Assembly: GCA_036676415.1 (NCBI GenBank)
Contig: JAKFCX010000047.1
Location: 1 to 64,000 of the forward strand
DNA from: JAEZDC01 sp036676415
GTDB lineage: Bacteria; Bacteroidota; Bacteroidia; Chitinophagales; Chitinophagaceae
DNA length: 64,000 bases
Direction: 5' to 3'
Below, in pieces: positions 27,320 through 36,001 of this stretch (positions are counted from its first letter, which is position 1; each line of letters opens with the position of its first letter). Position numbers and translations under genes: made by a program. The notes under the pieces were generated by a model. It saw nothing but the letters and a program-made list of their open reading frames with translations. It was not told the origin of the DNA and ran no database searches.

Positions 27320-28024
27320 ATGAAAAAAATTATGATAGTGTTTGGGGTATTTGGAATGATTGCTTTGTATGCATGTAAACATGAAGTGCTTAATCCAGGT
27401 ACTCCAGCTACCGGAGGTGGAACAGGAACCGGAGGAAATACAGGCGGAACATCTAATGAAGTTTGCTTTGATGATGTACTTCCTATTTTCAGAAGTAGTT
27501 GTGCAAAAAGTGGCTGCCACGATGCTACTACCAAACAGGAAGGTTACGTATTTGATTCTTACGCCAACATCGTAAAGAAGGATGTAAAACCTGGTAACGC
27601 TGCAGGAAGTAAAGTGTTTAAAGTACTGATCGAACAGGATGAAGAAGACAGAATGCCAAGAGCTCCATATCCAAGATTATTACCTGCACAAATTGAATTG
27701 ATAAAAAACTGGATCAACCAGGGTGCAAAAAATACAACCGGATGCTCAACAAATATTTGTGATACTACCGTGTTTACTTATACGGCGATAAAAAAGATCA
27801 TAGATGCAAATTGTATCAACTGTCATAGTGGTGCTTCTCCTTCAGGTGGCTTAAATTACAGCACTCATGCAGGGTTAAAAGCAGTTGCTGATAATGGAAG
27901 ACTTTTGGGTGCTGTAAATCATGCAGCAGGATTTACAGCAATGCCAATGAATAATCCGAAACTGTCTGATTGCAACATCACTCAAATAAGAAAATGGGTA
28001 CAGGCTGGTGCACCAAACAACTAA
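27320..28024 (+). CDS. Lipoprotein with two c-type haem motifs
   Basis: A 234-residue lipoprotein (lipobox LYAC, Cys19) with a Gly/Thr-rich linker and two probable haem sites: CAKSGCH, a CX4CH motif (about residues 65-71) in the planctomycete-cytochrome-like context DVLPIFRSSC, and CINCH, a standard CXXCH (about 166-170). Methionines in DRMPRAPYP and AMPMNNP could be distal ligands. Proteins of this type are electron carriers in the periplasm. The next gene encodes a related one-motif lipoprotein. Haem attachment itself is inferred. Confidence 0.75.
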   Translation: MKKIMIVFGVFGMIALYACKHEVLNPGTPATGGGTGTGGNTGGTSNEVCFDDVLPIFRSSCAKSGCHDATTKQEGYVFDSYANIVKKDVKPGNAAGSKVFKVLIEQDEEDRMPRAPYPRLLPAQIELIKNWINQGAKNTTGCSTNICDTTVFTYTAIKKIIDANCINCHSGASPSGGLNYSTHAGLKAVADNGRLLGAVNHAAGFTAMPMNNPKLSDCNITQIRKWVQAGAPNN

Positions 28025-28035
28025 TTGAAACTGCA

Positions 28036-28416
28036 ATGAAGAAAAAACTCATCATCGTATTGTCCATTGCTTCTTCAGCTGCATTATTTAATGGCTGCTA
28101 TTATGATAAAGCTGAACAGGTATATCCTCAGCCAACTGTTTGCGACACGGTGAATATGCGATATAGCACAGACATTGTAGGTATACTGGCTGCTAATTGC
28201 TATTCCTGTCATTCCGGAACCGCTTCTGCAAGTGGAGGCAGGAAGTTTGACCAGTATGACCTGCTAAAGAACAATTATATCAATACAGGAGTTTTTAAAA
28301 AAGCAATTACGCATGCACCGGGTGCTCCTCCTATGCCGCAGAATATGCCAAAGCTTCCTCCTTGTACTTTAAATAAGATCATAGCGTGGCTTGACAGAGG
28401 TGCACCAAATAATTAA
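28036..28416 (+). CDS. Lipoprotein with one c-type haem motif
   Basis: A 126-residue lipoprotein, read from ATG 28036 (MKKKLIIVLSIASSA); the lipobox ends at Cys in LFNGC (about residue 20). It has one CXXCH motif (NCYSCH) and a C-terminal half similar to that of the preceding protein, including PPMPQNMPK and a RGAPNN end like its QAGAPNN end. It looks like a duplicate of the C-terminal half of the upstream gene. The gene starts 11 nt after its neighbour. Confidence 0.75.
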   Translation: MKKKLIIVLSIASSAALFNGCYYDKAEQVYPQPTVCDTVNMRYSTDIVGILAANCYSCHSGTASASGGRKFDQYDLLKNNYINTGVFKKAITHAPGAPPMPQNMPKLPPCTLNKIIAWLDRGAPNN

Positions 28417-28434
28417 CTATAAAAAATTAAAATC

Positions 28435-28995
28435 ATGATAGGTATGAAAAAGTTGTTTGTATTGATAGCGTTTATGGCAGCAGGAACGATGTCTGCTTTT
28501 GCCCAGGATTATTTAACAAGAAACGGAAAGATCACATTTCACTCAAGTACTCCCATAGAAGATATTGATGCCGTGAATAATGAAGTAGTAAGTACATTGA
28601 ACACTTCAACCGGTGAATTCAATTTTCGTGTGGCGATACTCGGATTTAAGTTTGATGCAGTGGACATGCAGAAACACTTTAATGGTGAGACTTATATGAA
28701 CAGTACTAAATATCCAAGAGCCAGCTTCGGTGGCAAAATAACCGATCTTTCAAAGATTGATTTCAAGAAGGATGGCACTTATAGTGTTACTGTCCAGGGT
28801 AATCTCACTATCAAAGACGTTACAAAACCCGTTACAGCAACCGGAACCATTACAGTGAAAGGTGGTAAAGTAACCGCTAAATCAGAATTCAAGATCAAAA
28901 GAGCTGAGTACAATGTTAGTGGTGAAGCGATCCATGAAAAAAAGATTGGACAAGTGATCACTATCAAAGTAGATTGTACCTACGATAAAAGATAA
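28435..28995 (+). CDS. YceI family periplasmic protein (first copy)
   Basis: A 186-residue secreted protein with signal peptide (cleavage after AFAQ) and a YceI lipocalin-like barrel, a family that binds isoprenoid lipids such as quinones in known structures. Motifs seen are GKITFHSSTPIEDIDA, HFNGETYMNSTKYPRASFGG and LTIKDVTKPV. It follows the haem lipoprotein by 18 nt. A second YceI gene follows the DUF5777 gene. The ATG at 28444 is an equally possible start. Role as a quinone or lipid carrier is an inference. Confidence 0.87.
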   Translation: MIGMKKLFVLIAFMAAGTMSAFAQDYLTRNGKITFHSSTPIEDIDAVNNEVVSTLNTSTGEFNFRVAILGFKFDAVDMQKHFNGETYMNSTKYPRASFGGKITDLSKIDFKKDGTYSVTVQGNLTIKDVTKPVTATGTITVKGGKVTAKSEFKIKRAEYNVSGEAIHEKKIGQVITIKVDCTYDKR

Positions 28996-28999
28996 ACAC

Positions 29000-29076
29000 A
29001 CAGCATTGTTTTGTTGCAATCGATTCTCCAGCACAAGAGTGCGACGCAACAAACGATGCTACCAGTATTTTCAGCC
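29000..29076. repeat. Palindromic intergenic repeat, copy 2
   Basis: An imperfect inverted repeat spans 29002-29060: AGCAT...GTTGC on the left pairs with GCAAC...ATGCT on the right. It contains GCACAAGAGTGCGACGCAA (29031-29049), found again unchanged at 39581-39599, and lies between the yceI gene and the DUF5777 gene. Confidence 0.6.
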
Positions 29077-29094
29077 CGGTAAATTACCTGTATT

Positions 29095-30030
29095 ATGAGA
29101 ACATTGAAACTAACGACACTTGCTTTGCTGCTTTCAACCGTTGCATGGTCACAGACAGATACACTTGATCTTGATAAGTTGCTTGATGAAGAGATGGATC
29201 AAAAGAAAAGTGCAACTGAACTGGTGGAAGCAACCTTTAAAACCAACAGGATCATTAATGGCCATTCTATTGAGAACACAGCAAGAGGTATTCTGGATTT
29301 AAAAATATCACACAGGTTTGGCACCATTAACGATGGTTTTTACCAGTTATTTGGTTTGGATAATGCTACCATGAGAATGGGTCTTGACTACGGCATCACT
29401 GACAGGTTAATGGTTGGCTGGGGAAGAAGTACATTTCAAAAACAGTACGATGCTTTTTTTAAATTTCGCGTACTAAGGCAATCAACCGGAGAAAAGAAAA
29501 TGCCGGTATCGTTAAGCATTATGTCTACCGTAATGTTATCGACTGATACAACTTCTATTAGAAATAACTACAATATTCCTTTGGGTGTAAAGATGAACTT
29601 CAGTGATAAACTTTCTTATGCCTGGCAGCTGATCATTGCAAGAAAATTCAGCACCGATTTTTCATTACAGTTGATGCCTACTTTGGTGCATAGCAATGTT
29701 GTTCCGTTAGCAAACGACCCCAACGATCTTTTTGCGCTAGGTATTGGAGGAAGATTAAAGCTCACACAAAGGCTTAGCGTAAATGCTGAATATTACTATA
29801 ACATTCCGGGGAGAAGATTAGAAACAATGGCAGGAGCCAAACTCTACAATCCTTTATCTATCGGTTTCGACATTGAAACGGGTGGCCACGTATTTCAACT
29901 ACATTTCACAAATTCAAGAGGGATGACTGAAAGGCAATTCATTACAGAAACACCGGGAAGTTGGGGTAAAGGAGATATACATTTTGGTTTTAATATTTCA
30001 AGAGTGTTCCAGATAGGCAGGAGAAAGTAA
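29095..30030 (+). CDS. DUF5777 family outer-membrane beta-barrel protein
   Basis: A 311-residue protein with a signal peptide (residues 1-19, ending AWSQ) and an amphipathic beta-rich body, starting with the recurrent sequence LVEATFKTNRIINGHSIEN and ending in the aromatic FNISRVFQIGRRK. Such proteins are typically encoded beside YceI and haem-motif lipoproteins. The fold and outer-membrane location are inferred from alternating hydrophobic pattern and family. It could form the barrel part of an electron-transfer or lipid-related complex; that is an inference. Confidence 0.8.
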   Translation: MRTLKLTTLALLLSTVAWSQTDTLDLDKLLDEEMDQKKSATELVEATFKTNRIINGHSIENTARGILDLKISHRFGTINDGFYQLFGLDNATMRMGLDYGITDRLMVGWGRSTFQKQYDAFFKFRVLRQSTGEKKMPVSLSIMSTVMLSTDTTSIRNNYNIPLGVKMNFSDKLSYAWQLIIARKFSTDFSLQLMPTLVHSNVVPLANDPNDLFALGIGGRLKLTQRLSVNAEYYYNIPGRRLETMAGAKLYNPLSIGFDIETGGHVFQLHFTNSRGMTERQFITETPGSWGKGDIHFGFNISRVFQIGRRK

Positions 30031-30070
30031 TTAACAGGCCAACCCCATTGAAATTTTGTAATTTGGTGGC

Positions 30071-30625
30071 ATGTTCCTGAGATCATTAGTTGCATTGTTT
30101 GTTTGCTGTTTCACTCTTGTTGCTTTCCAGGTAGTCACCAACCTGTTTCATGCAACAGAAGGAAAGATCAGTTTCAGATCAGAAGCTCCAATGGAATTGA
30201 TCAAGGCATCGTCGAATAGCCTTGTTGGGTTGATGGATACGGTAAAGAAGAATTTCTCATTTAAAGTTCCTATCAGTTCATTCGAAGGGTTTAACAGCAG
30301 AACACAGCGTGAACACTTTAATGAGAATTATATGCAAACGGAACAATATCCTGAAGCTTCATTCAAAGGAAAATTAATTGAAGACATTGATTTTTCTAAA
30401 GACGGCACTTATGAAGTAAGAGCCAAAGGGATGTTGAATATTCATGGTGTGGAGAAAGAAAGAATTCTCAAATCGAACCTAACCATCAAGAATAAGATCA
30501 TCAGTCTTCGGAGTAATTTCACCGTTTTATTAAGTGATCATCATATACCTATCCCAAAAGTTGTATACCAGAAATTAGCTAACGAGATAAAGGTGGAAGT
30601 GAACACTATTTTGCAACCAAGATAA
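30071..30625 (+). CDS. YceI family protein (second copy)
   Basis: A 184-residue YceI-like protein with a signal or membrane anchor (about residues 1-20). It shares the layout of the first copy (ATEGKISFRSEAPMELIKASS, HFNENYMQTEQYPEASFKG, LNIHGVEKERIL) but is clearly diverged. It lies 4 nt upstream of the propeller histidine kinase. A weak TAATTTGG at 30059-30066 could be its own promoter. Confidence 0.85.
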   Translation: MFLRSLVALFVCCFTLVAFQVVTNLFHATEGKISFRSEAPMELIKASSNSLVGLMDTVKKNFSFKVPISSFEGFNSRTQREHFNENYMQTEQYPEASFKGKLIEDIDFSKDGTYEVRAKGMLNIHGVEKERILKSNLTIKNKIISLRSNFTVLLSDHHIPIPKVVYQKLANEIKVEVNTILQPR

Positions 30626-30628
30626 CTG

Positions 30629-33532
30629 ATGAGGATACCTGCTACAGTTCTGTCACTTTTTCTGTTGATCGTATCTCCTGCTGCATTAGCACAAACCAAT
30701 TTCTTTAAGACTTATCATTTAACTGCCGAGTCGTCTGTTCCTGTTATCAATGCTTTGTACCAGGATAAAAAAGGATATCTTCTTGTGGCTGCAACAACAG
30801 GACTCTATCGTTTTGACGGATTAGCCTTTCACAAGTTTTCAAAAGACGAAAATGTGCCTGATAACGTAACTGCCATTTGCCAGACAAAAGATGGCAAACA
30901 ATGGATAGGTTTTGCTGATGGAAAGCTTGGATGGTTGCACCAGAATAAACTCTCATTGCAAAACCCTGAAGAGGGGTTACCAACAAAAGCCATTAAAAAG
31001 ATCATACAGGATAGCGTTGGTGTAGTCTGGATCGCCACTGCCGGAGAAGGTATTTACTATTACACGAATAACAGCTTTTATAATATCAATGCAGATGATG
31101 GACTAAGCGATAACTACGTATATGATATAGAAGCTACTCAACAATACATTATCGCAGGAACTGACAGAGGTATAAACAGATGTCATTTAAGCAGCGGAAA
31201 AAAAATAATCTCTTCCTTCACTTCGAGAAATGGTCTGCCAGATAACATTGTTAGTTCAATCGAAGTCATTGGTAAAGAAGTATTAGCTATCGCTATGCAG
31301 GATGCAGGAGTTGCAGCTACCGGTTATGAATTTCGCAAGTTTTCAACTGTTGCATCATGGCAATTTGGCCAGGCAAATGACCTCCTTGCCAGCGGCAACA
31401 AATTGTATGTTGCATCGGAAGATTTTGGACTGGTGAGCTTTGATCGGGTTAATGGCACCTCCTTTTTGAATCCTCAAATCATTAATGAACAAAAGGCAAC
31501 CTGTTTATTACAAGATAGTGAAGGCAACATCTGGGTAGCAGGTAATGACCAACTCATCAGAACAAATGGCACCAAACTACGTCCACTAATTCAGCTTCCA
31601 GTGAATGAAGCATCTAATCTCCATGCTTTACTAATTGATAACAATAATCATGTCTGGTACAATTCACCCACAGGATTAAAGCATATAGAAAAGGCTGCCG
31701 ATGGAAAATGGAAAGAAAGAATATTCTCCTTACCTGTTTCCATCAACGCACACATCACTGCTTTGTACGAAGACAAGTTTCAGAATATATGGATTGGAAC
31801 AATGGGTAACGGTGCTTTTGTTTTAGACGCCGTATCAGGTAGATTCAGGAAAATCACTGAAAACAATTTGCTCATATCTGCCAGTGTATTATCAATTACC
31901 GGCAAAAATGACCATGTTTGGTTAGCAAGTCTTGAAGGTGCTGTGCATTGCAGGCTTTCTGAGAAAAATAAAAACATTGATGAACAATTAAACCTAAAAG
32001 ACTTTACTACTTTAAGTGGCATTGGTACAAATTATATCTACAACATATTTACCGACTCCAGGAACAGAACATGGTTCGCCACCGATGGAAAAGGAATTGC
32101 TTTGTATGATAATGGAAAGTTCACCAACTACAATCAGAAGAATGGATTGAAAAGTGAAGTAGTATACCAGGTGGCTGAGGATAAACAAGGAAATATCTGG
32201 TTCACTTCTTTTAATGCAGGTGCAGTAAAATTTGATGGAAAACACTTTCGTTACTTTACTAAAGCTGATGGATTAAGCGATATGAATCTCACTTCTATTG
32301 CCGCAGATAAAAACGGAAACATCTACCTGGGCCACAAAAAAGGCATCGACATTATTAACTCAACCACCAGTATCATTACTTACCTGGATGAAGAACAAGG
32401 GCTTGAAAATATAAATACAGATCTCAACACTATTACTACCTGTAAAGAAGGTGATGTGTATTTTATTGCTGATAATGTAATTTACAAGTATGCTGCATCA
32501 CAGGTCAATACTCAACCAAAAGTGGTGATCGATCGTATCCAACTTTTTCTTAATGATGTACAAGTAGAGAATGGGCACACATTTGCTTCCTCGGAAGACA
32601 ACATCAGCTTTTATTACACTGGCCTATACTATTCTCAACCCCAAAAAATACAGTACCAATATAAACTCGACGGTTTCGGAGACCAATGGATCACTACCAA
32701 TGACCGGAGAAGGGATTTTCCGAAACTCGCTCCCGGTACTTATACTTTTAAAGTAAGAGCATCACTGAACAGGAATTTCGAAAATGCTGCTGAATCAAGT
32801 TTCACTTTCACCATAGCAAAGCCACTGTGGATGAGGTGGTGGTTCATTGTATTACTTGTTCTGTCTCTGGGAATGATCCTGTACTTCTATATAAAAGGAA
32901 GAGAGAAACGTTTAAAAAATCTGGAACGGCTCGAAAAAGAAAAAATACAATCCCAGTTCGAAACGCTGCGTAACCAGGTAAATCCCCATTTTCTCTTTAA
33001 TAGTTTCAATACGCTCATTTCTGAAATAGAAGATGATCCCAAAAGAGCTGTTCAATATGTAGAACATATGGCTGACTTTTTCCGAAGCATCGTCACCTAC
33101 CGGGAGAAAGATATTATCACCCTTGGCGAAGAGATCAGCATTATCAAAGATTACCTGTTTATCCAGAAAAAAAGATATGGCAATGCATTCCAGGTACATA
33201 TCAGTGTAACCGCAGAAGAAGAAAAACGTTATTATCTTGCACCATTAACTTTGCAATTGCTGGCTGAAAATGCCATTAAGCATAATTCGGTCTTAAAGGA
33301 AAAACCTTTATTACTTGAAGTATTTGTGGAAGCAGATCAATTGGTAGTTCGCAATAATATCAGCCCAAAAATCCGTCCTGAAAAAAGTGCAGGTCTTGGT
33401 TTACAGAATATTCATAAACGCTATCAACTGCTTACAAATAAAACAGTGGTGGTAAGTAATGATGATGAATACTTCACCGTAATTATTCCTTTAATTCAGC
33501 AAGATGATACGAGTTCTGATTATAGAAGATGA
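30629..33532 (+). CDS. Membrane sensor histidine kinase with two-component regulator propellers
   Basis: A 967-residue protein. A signal peptide precedes two regulator-propeller domains (about residues 30-640; WIGT and IWF-type blade repeats) and a Y_Y_Y domain (about 670-730). One membrane span (about 735-760) leads to a LytS-type histidine kinase: the phosphoacceptor His in NQVNPHFLFNSFN and an ATP-binding part starting LAENAIKHN. This is the classical envelope sensor of Bacteroidota. It overlaps its LytTR partner by 29 nt. The signal sensed is unknown; the genes upstream suggest an envelope or redox cue. Confidence 0.92.
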   Translation: MRIPATVLSLFLLIVSPAALAQTNFFKTYHLTAESSVPVINALYQDKKGYLLVAATTGLYRFDGLAFHKFSKDENVPDNVTAICQTKDGKQWIGFADGKLGWLHQNKLSLQNPEEGLPTKAIKKIIQDSVGVVWIATAGEGIYYYTNNSFYNINADDGLSDNYVYDIEATQQYIIAGTDRGINRCHLSSGKKIISSFTSRNGLPDNIVSSIEVIGKEVLAIAMQDAGVAATGYEFRKFSTVASWQFGQANDLLASGNKLYVASEDFGLVSFDRVNGTSFLNPQIINEQKATCLLQDSEGNIWVAGNDQLIRTNGTKLRPLIQLPVNEASNLHALLIDNNNHVWYNSPTGLKHIEKAADGKWKERIFSLPVSINAHITALYEDKFQNIWIGTMGNGAFVLDAVSGRFRKITENNLLISASVLSITGKNDHVWLASLEGAVHCRLSEKNKNIDEQLNLKDFTTLSGIGTNYIYNIFTDSRNRTWFATDGKGIALYDNGKFTNYNQKNGLKSEVVYQVAEDKQGNIWFTSFNAGAVKFDGKHFRYFTKADGLSDMNLTSIAADKNGNIYLGHKKGIDIINSTTSIITYLDEEQGLENINTDLNTITTCKEGDVYFIADNVIYKYAASQVNTQPKVVIDRIQLFLNDVQVENGHTFASSEDNISFYYTGLYYSQPQKIQYQYKLDGFGDQWITTNDRRRDFPKLAPGTYTFKVRASLNRNFENAAESSFTFTIAKPLWMRWWFIVLLVLSLGMILYFYIKGREKRLKNLERLEKEKIQSQFETLRNQVNPHFLFNSFNTLISEIEDDPKRAVQYVEHMADFFRSIVTYREKDIITLGEEISIIKDYLFIQKKRYGNAFQVHISVTAEEEKRYYLAPLTLQLLAENAIKHNSVLKEKPLLLEVFVEADQLVVRNNISPKIRPEKSAGLGLQNIHKRYQLLTNKTVVVSNDDEYFTVIIPLIQQDDTSSDYRR

Positions 33533-34265
33533 AGAAACCGCTGCAAAACGGTTACGGAAATTGATAAGTGAGGCCTTACCTGAATCTGAGATCATCGGTG
33601 TACTCAGCAGCATTGCCTCGTCAATAGATTGGTTCAAAAACAACAACCAGCCTGATCTCGCTTTCTTCGATATTCACCTGGCTGATGGTAGTAGTTTCGA
33701 GATATTTAAACGTGTACAGGTCACTTGTCCTGTAATATTCACTACAGCGTACGACCAATATGCCTTAGAGGCTTTCAAAGTAAACAGCATTGACTATCTT
33801 TTAAAACCAATAAAAAAAGATGAGCTGGAAAGAGCCATCACTAAATTTAGAACCCTTCATTTCAAGCAAGGAATCCCTATTAATATCGAAAGCCTCCTTG
33901 CAACCATCAATCAAAAAGCAGCCTATAAGGAACGGTTCGTTATTAAATATGGTGATCATATGAAAACCATTCAGACAGCAGATATTGCTTATATATGCTC
34001 AGAAAATCGAATCAGTTTCGCCGTATTAAAAGAAGGAAAGCGTTATGCCCTCGATTTTACAATGGACCAGTTAGAAGAAATGCTTGACCCTAAATTATTC
34101 TTTCGCATCAATCGCCAGTTTATCATCGGTTTCAATTCCATAACTGAAATGCTTTCCTATTCCAAATCGAGAGTATTGGTAAAACTGAATCCCCCTGCAA
34201 AAGAAGAAACCATCGTCAGCACAGAACGCTCATCCTCTTTTAAGGCATGGCTTGCAGGTGAATAA
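33504..34265 (+). CDS. LytTR-type response regulator
   Basis: A 253-residue regulator with an N-terminal receiver domain (phospho-Asp in LAFFDIHL, Lys in YLLKPIKKDE) and a C-terminal LytTR DNA-binding domain starting near residue 150 (FVIKYGDHMKTIQTADIAYICSEN, then FRINRQFIIGFNSI). The start ATG lies inside the 3' end of the kinase gene, so they are translationally coupled and form one two-component system. LytTR proteins bind direct repeats upstream of targets; the targets here are unknown. Confidence 0.93.
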   Translation: MIRVLIIEDEETAAKRLRKLISEALPESEIIGVLSSIASSIDWFKNNNQPDLAFFDIHLADGSSFEIFKRVQVTCPVIFTTAYDQYALEAFKVNSIDYLLKPIKKDELERAITKFRTLHFKQGIPINIESLLATINQKAAYKERFVIKYGDHMKTIQTADIAYICSENRISFAVLKEGKRYALDFTMDQLEEMLDPKLFFRINRQFIIGFNSITEMLSYSKSRVLVKLNPPAKEETIVSTERSSSFKAWLAGE

Positions 34266-34267
34266 CC

Positions 34268-34298
34268 TTTGCCCATAACCATTTTGTTGTTACATTTG
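34268..34298 (+). promoter_or_regulatory. Promoter of the split metH genes
   Basis: TTTG (34268-34271), exactly 19 nt, then TACATTTG (34291-34298): a perfect Bacteroidota housekeeping promoter. Transcription should start near 34303 and leave a leader of about 195 nt before the metH start. Confidence 0.75.
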
Positions 34299-34302
34299 CA
34301 GC

Positions 34303-34498
34303 TTAAGGCGGATTTGTTTATTGTTCGGCCCACAGAACTAATAAACGCTAAGAAACTCACACATCGTTGTTTCCCACACGTTTTATTAGTTAAGAGTATT
34401 GCACCAGCTATGTATTTCATGGCATCACCTGTTGTGTCACTCACTTGTACGTTCCGAACAAAAAGCACCAATGCTGTCTTCAATTAAACGGTTTAGTT
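34303..34498 (+). promoter_or_regulatory. Long structured 5' leader of metH
   Basis: The leader contains a hairpin of about 11 bp (GTTTATTGTTC 34316-34326 against GAAC 335-338 and AATAAAC 340-346, one bulged base). No class of riboswitch could be matched by eye. Since methionine synthases are often controlled by SAM or cobalamin, this leader is a candidate regulatory RNA. Confidence 0.35.
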
Positions 34499-35521
34499 AT
34501 GAAAACAATTCAGCAACTGCTCAACGAACGTATACTCATCATCGACGGAGCAATGGGAACAATGATCCAGCAACGTAAACTGGAAGAAACAGATTATCGT
34601 GGAGAAAGATTTAAAGACTGGCCCTCAGACATTAAAGGCAACAATGATCTTCTATGTTTAACACAACCTCATATCATCAAAGAAATTCATCTCGAATATC
34701 TGGAGGCTGGTGCCGACATCATTGAAACCAATACATTCAATGCACAAAAAGTATCGCTGGCAGATTACAATATGCAATCACTTGCCTATGAACTGAATGT
34801 TGCTGCTGCTAAGTGTGCAAGAGAAGCGGTGAATGAGTTCTTAGCAAAATCAGCAAGGCTTGCCGGAGAGCCAGGTCCTTTTGTTGCAGGAGCCATTGGC
34901 CCGTTAAATAAAACATTATCACTTTCACCCGATGTAAATAATCCTGGCTACCGTGCTTTAACTTTTGACGAAGCTGTTGACGCTTACCACGAACAGATCA
35001 AAGGATTAGTTGATGGTGGTGTAGATCTCATCATGATCGAAACAATTTTTGATACACTCAATGCAAAAGCAGCCATTTACGCTGCAAAGAAATTCTTCAG
35101 GGAATCAGGTAAGGAATTGCCGGTAATGATCAGCGGAACAATTACAGATGCATCGGGAAGAACGTTAAGCGGTCAAACGCTTGAAGCTTTTTATACTTCA
35201 ATCATGCATGCAAAACCTTTAAGCGTTGGTTTGAACTGTGCATTGGGAGCAAAAGAAATGAGACCACATATTGAAGAGCTGTCACAGATTGCTTCCTGCT
35301 ATACTTCTGCTTATCCGAATGCAGGTTTGCCAAATGCTATGGGAGAATATGATGAACATCCTGCAGATACTGCTCATTTCATTGAGGAATGGGCGAAAGA
35401 AGGATTTGTAAATATTGTTGGTGGGTGTTGTGGTACTACACCAGATCATATTCGCCATATTGCTGAACATGTGAAGAAGATTAAACCACGGCAATTACCG
35501 GTTTTAGAAGAAGTACTATAA
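34499..35521 (+). CDS. metH: Methionine synthase N-terminal part: homocysteine S-methyltransferase
   Basis: A 340-residue homocysteine-binding barrel, the first module of cobalamin-dependent methionine synthase encoded as a separate gene. Motifs are GAMGTMIQQ and the zinc ligands GLNCALG and GGCCGTTPDHI. Read from ATG 34499. The C-terminal modules are in the gene at 36002; a GxxExxY gene and inverted repeats lie between. Split MetH is common in Bacteroidota, so this is not a pseudogene. A 19-nt-spaced promoter and long leader precede it. Confidence 0.9.
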   Translation: MKTIQQLLNERILIIDGAMGTMIQQRKLEETDYRGERFKDWPSDIKGNNDLLCLTQPHIIKEIHLEYLEAGADIIETNTFNAQKVSLADYNMQSLAYELNVAAAKCAREAVNEFLAKSARLAGEPGPFVAGAIGPLNKTLSLSPDVNNPGYRALTFDEAVDAYHEQIKGLVDGGVDLIMIETIFDTLNAKAAIYAAKKFFRESGKELPVMISGTITDASGRTLSGQTLEAFYTSIMHAKPLSVGLNCALGAKEMRPHIEELSQIASCYTSAYPNAGLPNAMGEYDEHPADTAHFIEEWAKEGFVNIVGGCCGTTPDHIRHIAEHVKKIKPRQLPVLEEVL

Positions 35522-35557
35522 ACCACAGAGACACAGTGACACAGGGAAACACAGAGA
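35522..35557. repeat. Left inverted-repeat arm of the GxxExxY element
   Basis: A CAC-rich arm beginning ACCACAGAGACACAG immediately after the metH-N stop; its start AACCACAGAG is the exact inverse of CTCTGTGGTT in the right arm (35951-35986). It includes the GTG start codon of the GxxExxY gene. Confidence 0.65.
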
Positions 35558-35949
35558 AAAAATTTAGACCATTATCCGACAGAGAAATCTGGCTATCAAG
35601 CCAGGTAATGGATATCGCAATAAATATCCACAAATCATTGGGGCCTGGTTTGTTGGAGAGTGTTTATCAGAAATGTTTTTGTTATGAGTTATCAAAACGA
35701 AATATCCCATATTATAAACAGGAAGCTGTTGCCATTATCTATGATGATTTTGTAATTGATGAAGGTTTGCGGATAGATATATTAATCGATGATCTAATTA
35801 TCATTGAACTAAAAGCACAGGAAAATTATCATCCTGTTTGGGAAGCTCAATTACTCAGTTATCTTAAGCTTACCAATAAAAGATTAGGCTATATACTCAA
35901 TTTCCATGTTCCATTAATGAAGGATGGAATAAAAAGAATGATACTATAA
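35536..35949 (+). CDS. GxxExxY protein (PD-(D/E)XK nuclease-like)
   Basis: A 137-residue protein with the naming motif GPGLLESVY (about residues 36-44) and the conserved C-terminal IELKAQENYHPVWEAQLLSYL and INFHVPLMKDGIKRMIL-like end. The family is related to PD-(D/E)XK nucleases; the putative core includes DEGLRIDIL and IIELKA. Activity is unproven. It starts with GTG inside an inverted-repeat arm and is inserted between the two metH genes, both signs of a small mobile cassette. Confidence 0.82.
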   Translation: MTQGNTEKKFRPLSDREIWLSSQVMDIAINIHKSLGPGLLESVYQKCFCYELSKRNIPYYKQEAVAIIYDDFVIDEGLRIDILIDDLIIIELKAQENYHPVWEAQLLSYLKLTNKRLGYILNFHVPLMKDGIKRMIL

Positions 35950-35950
35950 T

Positions 35951-35986
35951 CGCTGTGCCACATTGTGCCTTTGTGCCTCTGTGGTT
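35951..35986. repeat. Right inverted-repeat arm of the GxxExxY element
   Basis: This arm starts CGCTGTGCCACATTGTGCC and ends CTCTGTGGTT; read in reverse complement it begins AACCACAGAGGCACAAAG. It is the mate of the left arm at 35522 and ends 16 nt before the metH-C start. Confidence 0.65.
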
Positions 35987-36001
35987 CAAACTAAAAATAA
36001 A

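Noticed and set aside
34316..34352. GATTTG and CGCTAAG in the metH leader resemble SAM-II riboswitch bases
   Set aside because: The segment between them folds as a simple hairpin, and no P1 helix of sufficient length for SAM-II could be drawn.
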